A DNA stretch of 64,000 nt from a virus. Made by a program: the position numbers and the translations under genes. The DNA is taken from positions 1 to 64,000 of IMG/VR virus record IMGVR_UViG_3300048919_000048. One strand, given 5' to 3'. This document shows positions 27,488-35,065 of the stretch, piece by piece (the first letter of the stretch is position 1; each line of letters opens with the position of its first letter). Below the pieces are notes generated by a model, which did not search any database, had not been told where the DNA came from, and was given only the letters and a program-made list of their open reading frames with translations.

Positions 27488-28710
27488 GCTTTAACTTGGA
27501 AGTCTTCCATAATTTTACCGTAGCGAGTCTGATACTCGATTACGAGATCCGCCACAGAGGAACAGTGCTTACGCAGCATCGGGATCATCTTCTCGCGTCG
27601 AGGGTTCTGAAGCAGAATTGGCTGCTCCCCATCCTTCGGCGCACGGAAGATACCGATCATCAGTGCAATCAACGTATCCTTGTTGGTCTGATAGTAGTTG
27701 CTGAACATAAAGTTCATGAAGTTAGAGGCACGTTGGATGAAGTCCTCGTCATTCAGGCTATTATCCATGACCTCTTTCTCCAGGTGACGGAGACAGGTTT
27801 GTGCCAGTACATACACCAGGTCGTTCTTCTCACGTGGCAGGTGGTGTTTAGTCTCCTTGCCAGAGAAGATGTCTTCCACCTTCGGCAGTTCAGCCGCACG
27901 TAAATGGTACGCCATCACAGACGTTTCTAGACCTTCACCTACGGTGCCTGCGATGGCAATTTCAGTGATGAATTCATCTTTGGTCTTCTCGTAATCAAAC
28001 AGGATGTCTGATGTGGTTTTCCACTGACGAGGAGATGCAAATACGCCGTTGTCTGGACGGTTTACAACGTCACCCGTGTAGAAATGTTCCGGGAACTGCT
28101 TCAGGAAGCCGATGATATGCGGGTGCAGTTTGAACGGCACAGCATAGTCTTCAATCCACACATCCAGGTTGTATTCAACTTCACACACGATCATACGGTT
28201 GATCAGCGGACCCGGCATTTCAGTAGTGCCAGCATTATCGGTAGAACGGTTACCCGCGCCTACGAACACACAGCCTTTAGGGAACTTGAAGTTACCCGCC
28301 ATGTGGTCCAGAATTACCTGATACGCCGAGTGCTGGGTGCCCAGAATGGCGTTAGGAAGTTCATCAAGGAAGATGATACCTTCCCAGTTTGGATCGGTAG
28401 GCCAGAAGTCCGGCACCGCATACATGGTACGGACAGTACCGTCCTGCATCTCGATCGGGAGCGGGATACCCGCGATGTCCTGAGGCTCTTTGTCCGACAG
28501 ACGAACGTCACACAGGTTATCGCCGATGCGATGTGGGAACATCTTGTTGGCAATCTGACGCATCTTTTCTGATTTACCCAGGCCAGCACCGCCATAGAAG
28601 AAGGTGGTCTTGCCGATGCGAGCACCCAGCATTACCATATCTTCCATCTGACGAATGGAAATGCGCTTCTGGAACATCGTCTGTTTTTCACGTTGGTACG
28701 TCTTCTGCAT
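27484..28710 (-). CDS. MoxR/CbbQ-type AAA+ ATPase
   Basis: 408 residues; ATG 28710 follows GAGGAG. FYGGAGLGKSEKM (residues ~38-50) is a Walker A motif, GIIFLDELPNA (~114) a Walker B, and FVGAGNRSTDN (~150) a sensor-like motif. MoxR-family ATPases act with VWA proteins as chaperones in complex assembly or metal insertion. The adjacent VWA gene supports that pairing; the substrate here is unknown. Single-gene unit with its own class B promoter and terminator. Confidence 0.85.
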   Translation of the reverse strand: MQKTYQREKQTMFQKRISIRQMEDMVMLGARIGKTTFFYGGAGLGKSEKMRQIANKMFPHRIGDNLCDVRLSDKEPQDIAGIPLPIEMQDGTVRTMYAVPDFWPTDPNWEGIIFLDELPNAILGTQHSAYQVILDHMAGNFKFPKGCVFVGAGNRSTDNAGTTEMPGPLINRMIVCEVEYNLDVWIEDYAVPFKLHPHIIGFLKQFPEHFYTGDVVNRPDNGVFASPRQWKTTSDILFDYEKTKDEFITEIAIAGTVGEGLETSVMAYHLRAAELPKVEDIFSGKETKHHLPREKNDLVYVLAQTCLRHLEKEVMDNSLNDEDFIQRASNFMNFMFSNYYQTNKDTLIALMIGIFRAPKDGEQPILLQNPRREKMIPMLRKHCSSVADLVIEYQTRYGKIMEDFQVKA

Positions 28711-28743
28711 CTGAAAATCTCCTCTTTGTTGTTAATGAGGGCC

Positions 28744-28771
28744 ATTATACATGGCCCGTTCGTGAAGTCAA
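28744..28771 (-). promoter_or_regulatory. class B promoter
   Basis: Minus-strand TTGACT (28771-28766), 16-nt spacer and TATAAT (28749-28744). GGGCCAT-GTATA-ATGGCCC straddles the -10. Confidence 0.85.
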
Positions 28772-28777
28772 TACTTT

Positions 28778-29392
28778 TTATCCACCAAAAGAACTGCTGC
28801 TTCGACCAACTGAAGAACCAAACCCACCACGGGTGGTTGTCTTGGACGAAGAGAAGCCTGATTTGGAACCAGACCAAGTGGATCGTGGTGCCTCTACCTT
28901 CGGCTTAATGGCAGATTTTGTCACCTTAAATGACTTGCCCGGCTTGATGTCGTAAGAGCGGGCCTTGTTGTCAACCCACTTCCCAGATCGGCTCTGGTAC
29001 ATCGGGGCAGCATGATAGGAGTTGCTTGACCCCATCATATTGCCTAGCATGTAACCCATCATCAGGGGCATCCACGGGGACTCCCCGCCCGTGCTGGCAG
29101 CAGCGGCAGAGTTGTGCTGGCACATATTGCCAAACTCTTCGTAGCACTCAGCATAGGTGCCGAATTTAGGCGCGGTCTCTGCCGCAACCTTTTGGGCTTC
29201 CTTCTCTGCTGTTTTGCACTGCTCCAGAGTATTGCCGCTCTCTTTGGCACACTGCTCGGAGTTCGTGTACAGCTTCACCGTCTCGTCAGCTTTCTCACAG
29301 CCGGAGAGGGTGAAAGTAACAGCCGCCGCCACTGCAAACCCAATGAAAGATTTGCGGAAGCGGGACTTATTCATCACTTTGGTACGCTTCAT
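28778..29392 (-). CDS. YgiB/DUF1190-like lipoprotein
   Basis: 204 residues. A basic start is followed by a hydrophobic signal and the lipobox LSGC (cleavage before Cys ~32). The mature part has ADETVKLYTNSEQCAKESGN, paired Cys, PWMPLMMGYMLGNMMG, then a Ser/Gly-rich end (TTTRGGFGSSVG). This order matches the enterobacterial YgiB (DUF1190) family by memory, including its typical length. Family function is unclear; an envelope location is expected. Last gene of the alarmone-hydrolase operon. Likely host-derived. Confidence 0.85.
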   Translation of the reverse strand: MKRTKVMNKSRFRKSFIGFAVAAAVTFTLSGCEKADETVKLYTNSEQCAKESGNTLEQCKTAEKEAQKVAAETAPKFGTYAECYEEFGNMCQHNSAAAASTGGESPWMPLMMGYMLGNMMGSSNSYHAAPMYQSRSGKWVDNKARSYDIKPGKSFKVTKSAIKPKVEAPRSTWSGSKSGFSSSKTTTRGGFGSSVGRSSSSFGG

Positions 29393-29393
29393 C

Positions 29394-29924
29394 TTAACCC
29401 CATGCTTTCAGGCCGTAACGCCCGGTAAAGAAGATTTCGTTATCCTGGAAGATGCCATCCGGGTTCTTGCGGAACAGATCCATGTAGTAATCTCGGACTG
29501 CATCCCACTCCTTCTTATCGAAGTACACCACAGCCTCTCCAGTACCCACCACGCCGTCTTTATAACCGTCAGACACCTTACCCATCACCCGGACGGTGGC
29601 CTTTTTACGGTGGATACGGACGTTCTCGTGATATCCGGCGCAACCGCCGTGACCACAAGAACAGGTAAAGAACGTGTTCCACGTCCAACCGTCCTGATAA
29701 TCGCCCTTGTAGCCCGGCTTCATTGCCTGAAGGAAGTAGTACATGCAGTACGTCTCCTCCGGCTCCTTACCGTTGATCAGGCAACCCAAACGGGTGATAG
29801 GGTATTGCTTGTCCTCTTCAAGGTCCAACCAATCACCATCGTCCATAACCTCGGCACTGCCGTAGCGGTCAGGGCACCCGAGGTATGTGGAGACCGCAGG
29901 TTTAATGCTCAGTGTCTTTTTCAT
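29394..29924 (-). CDS. hypothetical cysteine-rich protein
   Basis: 176 residues. TFFTCSCGHGGCAGYHENVR clusters three Cys and two His, which could bind zinc. The remainder is mixed alpha/beta. No family recognised. Overlaps the upstream gene by 4 nt. Confidence 0.75.
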   Translation of the reverse strand: MKKTLSIKPAVSTYLGCPDRYGSAEVMDDGDWLDLEEDKQYPITRLGCLINGKEPEETYCMYYFLQAMKPGYKGDYQDGWTWNTFFTCSCGHGGCAGYHENVRIHRKKATVRVMGKVSDGYKDGVVGTGEAVVYFDKKEWDAVRDYYMDLFRKNPDGIFQDNEIFFTGRYGLKAWG

Positions 29925-30109
29925 TCCGGCTCCACAAAAATTTTCAGGGTTTGTTCGAGGCGACCATAGATATGAATCAGGTCGCGGACAAAGTAACGCT
30001 CACCACGGATTACCACGACCTCGTTTTTGCGAGGACATACGAATGTCGCATTGATGCGCTCATCCAGTAGTTGAACTTCATTAATACCCGTTACGATTTC
30101 AAGTTTCAT
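29921..30109 (-). CDS. small beta-rich protein
   Basis: A 62-residue protein (MKLEIVTGINEVQLLDERIN) with strands around VVVIRGERYFVRD. Coupled to its neighbours. Function unknown. Confidence 0.7.
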   Translation of the reverse strand: MKLEIVTGINEVQLLDERINATFVCPRKNEVVVIRGERYFVRDLIHIYGRLEQTLKIFVEPE

Positions 30110-30269
30110 TTTCCCAAACCTCCCATTCCAGATCCATTAAAAAGCAGGACTCACAGTCATCGTCGAAGACGTAAGCCTGACGTTCACCCAACGTAAAGCC
30201 GTAGACGTGGTAGGGCTTGTCGTCAGTAAATTTATGCCCCAACGGGGCATCAGTAATCTTAATTTTCAT
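30099..30269 (-). CDS. 56-residue acidic protein
   Basis: ATG 30269 overlaps the upstream gene and the stop overlaps the next start region. It includes a DDDCESC segment and a Trp-rich acidic tail. Coding is supported by tight overlaps on both sides. Function unknown. Confidence 0.6.
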   Translation of the reverse strand: MKIKITDAPLGHKFTDDKPYHVYGFTLGERQAYVFDDDCESCFLMDLEWEVWENET

Positions 30270-30822
30270 CGTATGCACACTCCATTATTGCCTTCACTTG
30301 TTCATCACGGGCAGAGAAATAATCGCCCGGGAAAGAGAACATGCTCAGATGGTTATCTTCGTACCATGCGATCATGTCTTTAATCTGCATGTGCATTTTA
30401 TGATACTTCTGGATTCGCTGCAAGTCTTTTTTACGCAGTCCTTTCAGACGACGGATATCGGTGTTGTGACGCAAGTCTGCCAGCTTAACACGGCAGGCAT
30501 CATAACTCTCCAGGACACCCTTCAGATATTCGTCGTGGGTCTGACCTTCTACCTTGGTGAGCCGGGCGATCCCGGAGATAACCCTGTTGGACATACCCAG
30601 CCGTTCCAAATCACAGGGTTGTACCGGAGTATCTTCAACGATGTCGTGACCCACGGCAATACAGTTCAGTTCGTCATCATCCTTTACTTTAAGGTAGTGC
30701 ATTACCTTCAGGACGTGCAGAACATAAGGACGCCCGCCCTTATCAAACTGTCGCATGTGGTGTGTCGCCGCTAACTTAATCATCATGGCAAGCTGCTCTG
30801 CCGGGGATAATACTTTGTTCAT
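30259..30822 (-). CDS. HD-domain (p)ppGpp hydrolase-like protein
   Basis: 187 residues. GRPYVLHVLKVMHYL, AVGHDIVEDT and KLADLRHNTD keep the order of HD motifs in the SpoT/Mesh1 hydrolases: substrate-proximal H, the HD...ED box, then D near the C-terminus. It lacks synthetase and C-terminal regulatory regions, matching a small alarmone hydrolase. It would degrade the stringent-response signal in the cytoplasm. First gene of the minus-strand unit. Confidence 0.85.
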   Translation of the reverse strand: MNKVLSPAEQLAMMIKLAATHHMRQFDKGGRPYVLHVLKVMHYLKVKDDDELNCIAVGHDIVEDTPVQPCDLERLGMSNRVISGIARLTKVEGQTHDEYLKGVLESYDACRVKLADLRHNTDIRRLKGLRKKDLQRIQKYHKMHMQIKDMIAWYEDNHLSMFSFPGDYFSARDEQVKAIMECAYDEN

Positions 30823-30851
30823 GGTGTTCTCCTTTGGTTAATGTGGGGCAT

Positions 30852-30880
30852 AAGGTAGCATGAAGAAAAATACAATTCAA
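30852..30880 (-). promoter_or_regulatory. divergent promoter (minus)
   Basis: Minus-strand TTGAAT (30880-30875), 17-nt spacer and TACCTT (30857-30852). Its -35 is 3 nt from the plus-strand -35. Confidence 0.65.
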
Positions 30881-30883
30881 GGG

Positions 30884-30912
30884 TTGATTTCTTGATCGAG
30901 ACCCTATATAGT
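30884..30912 (+). promoter_or_regulatory. divergent promoter (plus) with a GATCGAGACCC site
   Basis: TTGATT (30884-30889), 17-nt spacer and TATAGT (30907-30912). The spacer contains TGATCGAGACCC, the same block that ends each 40-bp repeat at 19.8-20.0 kb. Confidence 0.75.
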
Positions 30913-30942
30913 TCACACATCACTGACGAAGAGGAACGATAA

Positions 30943-31149
30943 ATGTTGAGAATGAAAGAAGAAGACTTCAAAAAATTACTGCTGATCGCCACCACTATCG
31001 AGAATCTCCAGAACCTCGGCTTCCATCCCGGCAAATGCCCGGAAGTCCTTGAGGACCTATATGGTAAGTACGGGGCATATGTAAAGCACATGTCCCCGGC
31101 GGATTTGTTGGCATTCGCTCAATTTATGAAAGGAGAGGGGAATGTTTGA
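30943..31149 (+). CDS. small helical protein
   Basis: 68 residues (MLRMKEEDFKKLLLIATTIE), helical throughout, first in the rightward operon; AGGAAC serves as a ribosome site. Function unknown. Confidence 0.75.
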   Translation: MLRMKEEDFKKLLLIATTIENLQNLGFHPGKCPEVLEDLYGKYGAYVKHMSPADLLAFAQFMKGEGNV

Positions 31150-31672
31150 GCGCACAGAAGATCGAGATGAAGAGCATGTGGATGAACGTGCAAAGGGGTT
31201 CTTCAGTTGGTCCTACGGTCGTGGAAATACACGCGGATGGGATTCAACCAAAGAGGGTCTCCGCCCTACTGCCACAATAGGAAGTGGTGATGGATTCCGT
31301 GCTTGTGCCTATTGTGGGCGGCAGGCATTACCGATCCAAGAGAAGCGTTGGGACAATTTCGAAGAGCGTTACGAATATATTAAGAAAGGCCACTGTTGTG
31401 TCTGCAAAGATGCAATGGACGAACTGGAAATGATGGACCAAGTTGATATCATTACCAAACAGTTCAATGCTGCCATCAGTAAGTGCCACCAGGCTATGCC
31501 GAAGACAAATCCAGACGTTCTTTTTGCCTTGGTTGACAGACAGCATGAAGAGAAGAAAAAGTCATTGCGTTTTTGGAATAATGATGGCAGAATTTCCCCA
31601 CACTCCTTGAGCGACTTCAATATGAACCTCAAGGGTAGTCGATACGCTAACGGCGATGAGGATTATGACTGA
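31142..31672 (+). CDS. zinc-binding-like protein
   Basis: 176 residues. ACAYCGRQ (~55) and HCCVCKD (~84) form two CxxC knuckles about 30 residues apart, typical of a zinc ribbon. Acidic and helical elsewhere. Could bind nucleic acid or protein. Overlaps the first gene by 8 nt. Confidence 0.75.
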   Translation: MFERTEDRDEEHVDERAKGFFSWSYGRGNTRGWDSTKEGLRPTATIGSGDGFRACAYCGRQALPIQEKRWDNFEERYEYIKKGHCCVCKDAMDELEMMDQVDIITKQFNAAISKCHQAMPKTNPDVLFALVDRQHEEKKKSLRFWNNDGRISPHSLSDFNMNLKGSRYANGDEDYD

Positions 31673-31896
31673 TGATTTATACTATTGTTGACGAAGGGTA
31701 CAACATCACTGTATCCAAAACCCAAAAACGCTTGGCTATTCTTTTAGATGGTTTCTTCCTTGAGGACGGAACCCCGGTAAGTGAGCGGACAGTGAGTCGC
31801 CAGCTTTCCAAAAACACCGTATTCTACGTGTATTCTTCGGATGAGACTCGCCACTGGTCAGAGGAATGGCACTACCGGGTGGAGTGCCACAAATGA
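31672..31896 (+). CDS. small protein, unknown function
   Basis: 74 residues; start overlaps the preceding stop by 1 nt. Beta-like N-terminus (IYTIVDEGYNITVSKTQK). Function unknown. Confidence 0.7.
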   Translation: MIYTIVDEGYNITVSKTQKRLAILLDGFFLEDGTPVSERTVSRQLSKNTVFYVYSSDETRHWSEEWHYRVECHK

Positions 31897-32192
31897 AAGA
31901 AAAATTAATCTTTTTGTGGAAACGGTTCTTCCCTGACCCCATTGACACCAACCCAGAACACTTTGATGCTTGGTTCCAGCACAAGATTGGACAAGGGTTG
32001 AAGGGTGGGGATGTGTATTTCGCCATCCGGGAGGAGGGAGGCACCAAGCTCCCAACCTTGAACAAAAAGTTCCAGTTGTTCAAGGAACTTGAAAATGCAG
32101 AAAGGTTCAGAAAAGAGTTGCAACGCGATAATCCTCATGTTACATTGGAGATCGTGGTTGCAAGAGCATTTTACTCATTCCCGGAGGTATAA
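31893..32192 (+). CDS. small protein, unknown function
   Basis: 99 residues (MKEKLIFLWKRFFPDPIDTN); coupled by ATGA overlap. Helical C-terminus (LENAERFRKELQRDN). Not recognised. Confidence 0.7.
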   Translation: MKEKLIFLWKRFFPDPIDTNPEHFDAWFQHKIGQGLKGGDVYFAIREEGGTKLPTLNKKFQLFKELENAERFRKELQRDNPHVTLEIVVARAFYSFPEV

Positions 32193-32422
32193 TGAAAATT
32201 AACGAGCCAGAACGTATCAATCTGCGTCTGTCCAATGCGCCAAAAACCAACGAACCGGACAAGCGCCTTATCGGCTTTGTGATCGACAAGGATGAGTTGG
32301 AATGCATGGGGCTGTTCTCCGACACACTGGAGAAATATTGTGTCTTGCTGCTGCAATCGCGTGGCTACAAGGTGAATAAGAAAAAGGTCAATGACCGTTT
32401 AACTATTGAGGGGACAGAATGA
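32192..32422 (+). CDS. small protein, unknown function
   Basis: 76 residues (MKINEPERINLRLSNAPKTN), with a basic C-terminal end (KVNKKKVNDRLTIEG). Coupled to both neighbours. Function unknown. Confidence 0.7.
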   Translation: MKINEPERINLRLSNAPKTNEPDKRLIGFVIDKDELECMGLFSDTLEKYCVLLLQSRGYKVNKKKVNDRLTIEGTE

Positions 32423-32691
32423 AACGTACACGTTTGGTATTGATGGCGGCGCTGATGGGCTTTGCCTTGGCTGGCTGTGATGCCGTCACCAAAGAAAAAA
32501 CTGAGAACTACATCATGCCAAAAGACTTGGCAGATAAGTCTTGCAAGGTCTACCGTATGGAAGGTGAAGGTGGCAACCAAACCCTGACGGTCGTATACTG
32601 CCCCGGCGCACAGGTGACCACCAGTACGTACCAGAACAAGCAGAATTACGACACCACCGTGATCGATCGGAGCGTGGACTATGGTTACTGA
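32419..32691 (+). CDS. small lipoprotein
   Basis: 90 residues. A basic start, hydrophobic stretch LVLMAALMGFALAGC with a lipobox (LAGC), then a polar mature domain with two Cys. Expected at the envelope; could be a superinfection-exclusion or lysis-related protein, but no evidence beyond the signal. Confidence 0.8.
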   Translation: MKRTRLVLMAALMGFALAGCDAVTKEKTENYIMPKDLADKSCKVYRMEGEGGNQTLTVVYCPGAQVTTSTYQNKQNYDTTVIDRSVDYGY

Positions 32692-32962
32692 AGAGATCGA
32701 ACTGGATCATCTGGGACTTTACTTCGGGAAAGAACTCTGTCAGCATGATCGCTGGGCGATAAAGAATTTCGGGATGCCGAAATACCGTTGCGGTACGCCA
32801 GTGGCTATCTGCGGCGGAGACTCCTCTACAGAGGGTCATGAGTTTGTAGTGGAAGGGATGTTTTGGTCGGACTTACTTCACTCTTGGGTGTATTATGTCC
32901 CGACGTACAATTTCTATCAATGTGAGTCTGATCTAAGGGAGACCTATGGAAGCTTTAATTAA
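32681..32962 (+). CDS. small protein, unknown function
   Basis: 93 residues; overlaps both neighbours. Contains several Cys and aromatic residues (FWSDLLHSWVYYVPTYNFY). Function unknown. Confidence 0.7.
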   Translation: MVTEEIELDHLGLYFGKELCQHDRWAIKNFGMPKYRCGTPVAICGGDSSTEGHEFVVEGMFWSDLLHSWVYYVPTYNFYQCESDLRETYGSFN

Positions 32963-33209
32963 TTTCTTCACCATCACCCCGCCTGAAGCACTGCTGTTTG
33001 TTCTGACGTTCGGCGTTATTGGCATCGCCATCGGTTGGGTAAATGAAGTGTTTGCGACAGCTCGTCGTATTCGCTACCTGTTCAGCCCGGCAACACGGGG
33101 TCTGTTCACCTGGCACACGGCGGTGTGGATGCCTGTGCGCCTGTTCGTGATTGTTATCCTCCCGCAAGTCCTCTTCCAATTATTCACCGAAGTATTAAAA
33201 TTCGGTTGA
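32946..33209 (+). CDS. two-span membrane protein
   Basis: 87 residues with spans at ~14-33 (ALLFVLTFGVIGIAIGWV) and ~58-80 (WMPVRLFVIVILPQVLFQLF), basic residues between. Inner-membrane protein of unknown role; last gene before a class B promoter. Confidence 0.75.
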   Translation: MEALINFFTITPPEALLFVLTFGVIGIAIGWVNEVFATARRIRYLFSPATRGLFTWHTAVWMPVRLFVIVILPQVLFQLFTEVLKFG

Positions 33210-33240
33210 CAGTAAGAAACGGGGCCTGTAATATGGCCCC
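33206..33240 (+). promoter_or_regulatory. class B promoter
   Basis: TTGACA (33206-33211), 17-nt spacer and TAATAT (33229-33234). GGGGCC...GGCCCC flanks the -10. The TGA of the upstream gene lies within the -35. Confidence 0.85.
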
Positions 33241-33266
33241 ATACCAACACAAATGAGGAAACACCA

Positions 33267-34424
33267 ATGAACAATTACAAATCCCAAGGTCAGACTTTCG
33301 AAGAAGCCCGTGCAAACATGGACGAAGGTATCTTTGTCGAAGACCCATTCTTCAAGAATCACTTGGAAAATATTCGCAAGCAGCGTGAGATGGGCTTGGG
33401 ATTTGATATGGACAAGGTGAAGGAGATTGTCGGATGGGCCTGTGATTTTGGTTGTGACAGCCCTCAGGCTGTACGCAGGGCTATTCTTGACATGGACCAA
33501 CTCCGGGCTGTACACGGTGCAAAAACTGAAGTCCAAGCCGATCAGTTAATGGACATGATCACCATGCTTCCACCACACACGGCAGCGGATGGCGAGTTTG
33601 TTTCCTTCGAGGTACTGAAAGGCCGCAGCCCAACCGGGCGTTTGGAGTACCAGTTCCTGCCGGATCTGCACCAGATGCCGCGCGTGAACAAGACGTATAT
33701 GCCACCAAAAGAGGGTGATGCCTTTATCTGTATGGAGAGTGAGATCGATTGGTCTCGTTTGGAGCAACTTTGCAAGGCGGATGTTCCACGCCCGGACCTG
33801 CATATTTCCGGAGACGACCCGGCTATTAAGGCACGTAAGCATCCGATGATCTTCAAGATCACCGACTTGGTGGAAGAAGAACAAGAGATGAAGCGCCTGC
33901 AAGAGACCTTAGAACGCAACAAGCAGACTGAAGAGATGATAGGCTGGCCTGCTCCGCCTATGTTCATCGAAGCAATCCCCGATGCCAACATTGTAGCCCG
34001 GGCGGCAGCAGATGTAATGTCTGAGTTGACAGCGCTCGCAAGAAAGTATAAAGTGCAGATCTACTTCGGCACCAAGCCCGCATTAAAGACAGCCTTGTAC
34101 TCTTTGATGTACGGTGCCAAGAAAGAAGACCTCGACATGTCGCAGCTTGACGAGATCTCTGTGGAGAAGGCCATAGAGATGTATGAAAGCAAGCTCCGCA
34201 AGGTTGCTATTGTAGGTGGCGGCGGACTTGGTTTTGGGAAGATGGCGAAGCTGTTAGCTGACCACTACAGTTCAGAAACAGTCTGTATTGATTCTATGGA
34301 TACGTGGAACCTGGAAGATTTCTTCGCTATCTCTAAGATAGATAAACCTGCCCGTGATTGGGAGCAAAGCAAGCTCCGTCGTGGAAAGGGTCACAACAAA
34401 TTTAAACGTAAGGGGAAGAAATAA
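33267..34424 (+). CDS. hypothetical protein with Gly-rich C-terminal motif
   Basis: 385 residues, first gene of a long operon. The C-terminal third has KVAIVGGGGLGFGKMAKLLA followed by an acidic residue region, a Rossmann-like or nucleotide-binding pattern. The tail is basic (KLRRGKGHNKFKRKGKK), as in nucleic-acid-binding proteins. A possible nucleotide-handling enzyme, but no family was recognised. Confidence 0.75.
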   Translation: MNNYKSQGQTFEEARANMDEGIFVEDPFFKNHLENIRKQREMGLGFDMDKVKEIVGWACDFGCDSPQAVRRAILDMDQLRAVHGAKTEVQADQLMDMITMLPPHTAADGEFVSFEVLKGRSPTGRLEYQFLPDLHQMPRVNKTYMPPKEGDAFICMESEIDWSRLEQLCKADVPRPDLHISGDDPAIKARKHPMIFKITDLVEEEQEMKRLQETLERNKQTEEMIGWPAPPMFIEAIPDANIVARAAADVMSELTALARKYKVQIYFGTKPALKTALYSLMYGAKKEDLDMSQLDEISVEKAIEMYESKLRKVAIVGGGGLGFGKMAKLLADHYSSETVCIDSMDTWNLEDFFAISKIDKPARDWEQSKLRRGKGHNKFKRKGKK

Positions 34425-34669
34425 TGGAAAAGTATCTCGAAGTTGAAGAGAACACCGAGTTCTACCATGGTCGTGCAGAAGTGATGGAATCCCTGTGCAA
34501 TCCCGGCATGGTCTTGATTCAACTGTGGATGAATGACAAGACAGACGGTTCCCGTGACAGTGCGGGTATCCGCCTGACCCGTGAGCAGGCCCGCCAGGTA
34601 GCCAACCACCTGAATGACCTGGCAGATAACCTGTTTTTTGAGGAGCAGAGATCCCATGGAAATGAATGA
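34424..34669 (+). CDS. small protein, unknown function
   Basis: 81 residues; start overlaps the stop of the preceding gene. Contains GIRLTREQARQVANHLNDLA, a helical hairpin-like segment common in small regulatory phage proteins. Not assigned. Confidence 0.7.
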   Translation: MEKYLEVEENTEFYHGRAEVMESLCNPGMVLIQLWMNDKTDGSRDSAGIRLTREQARQVANHLNDLADNLFFEEQRSHGNE

Positions 34670-34862
34670 TTTTGTTGGTAAGCCACTTGCAATCGACGAC
34701 GAAGTGGTGTTTACTGAATACAACCGTCACGGGATGACCCGTGGCAAGATTGTCGGCTTCTCGAAGTCTTTGCACATGGCGATCATCGAGTACATCTCTG
34801 AAGGCGGTGCGGTTCGCAAGACAAAGAAAACTTCGGGCTACGTAGTGAGGGTGGTGAAATGA
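34656..34862 (+). CDS. small SH3-like protein
   Basis: 68 residues. ATG 34656 follows GAGGAG; ATG 34662 also possible. PLAIDDEVVFTEYNRHGMTR then GKIVGF matches a small beta-barrel (SH3/KOW-like) layout. Basic C-terminus. Function unknown. Confidence 0.7.
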   Translation: MEMNDFVGKPLAIDDEVVFTEYNRHGMTRGKIVGFSKSLHMAIIEYISEGGAVRKTKKTSGYVVRVVK

Positions 34863-35065
34863 GTAAGGCTCAGATTTTGTTTTCTGTTAATGACCCGTGG
34901 GGTCATCTCTCAAACAACGACCTGAACTTTGAAAATCATGCCCGTCTTAAAAACGGGGATATTTACCCAAATAAATTTTTCCCACGAGGGAAAAGCTATT
35001 GGAATCTATACGCTGTCCAGTGCGACAGCAAGGTAGCCAAAGAGGAGGCTGCACGTTATGACTAA
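34859..35065 (+). CDS. small protein, unknown function
   Basis: 68 residues (MSKAQILFSVNDPWGHLSNN); coupled by ATGA. Soluble; not recognised. Confidence 0.7.
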   Translation: MSKAQILFSVNDPWGHLSNNDLNFENHARLKNGDIYPNKFFPRGKSYWNLYAVQCDSKVAKEEAARYD

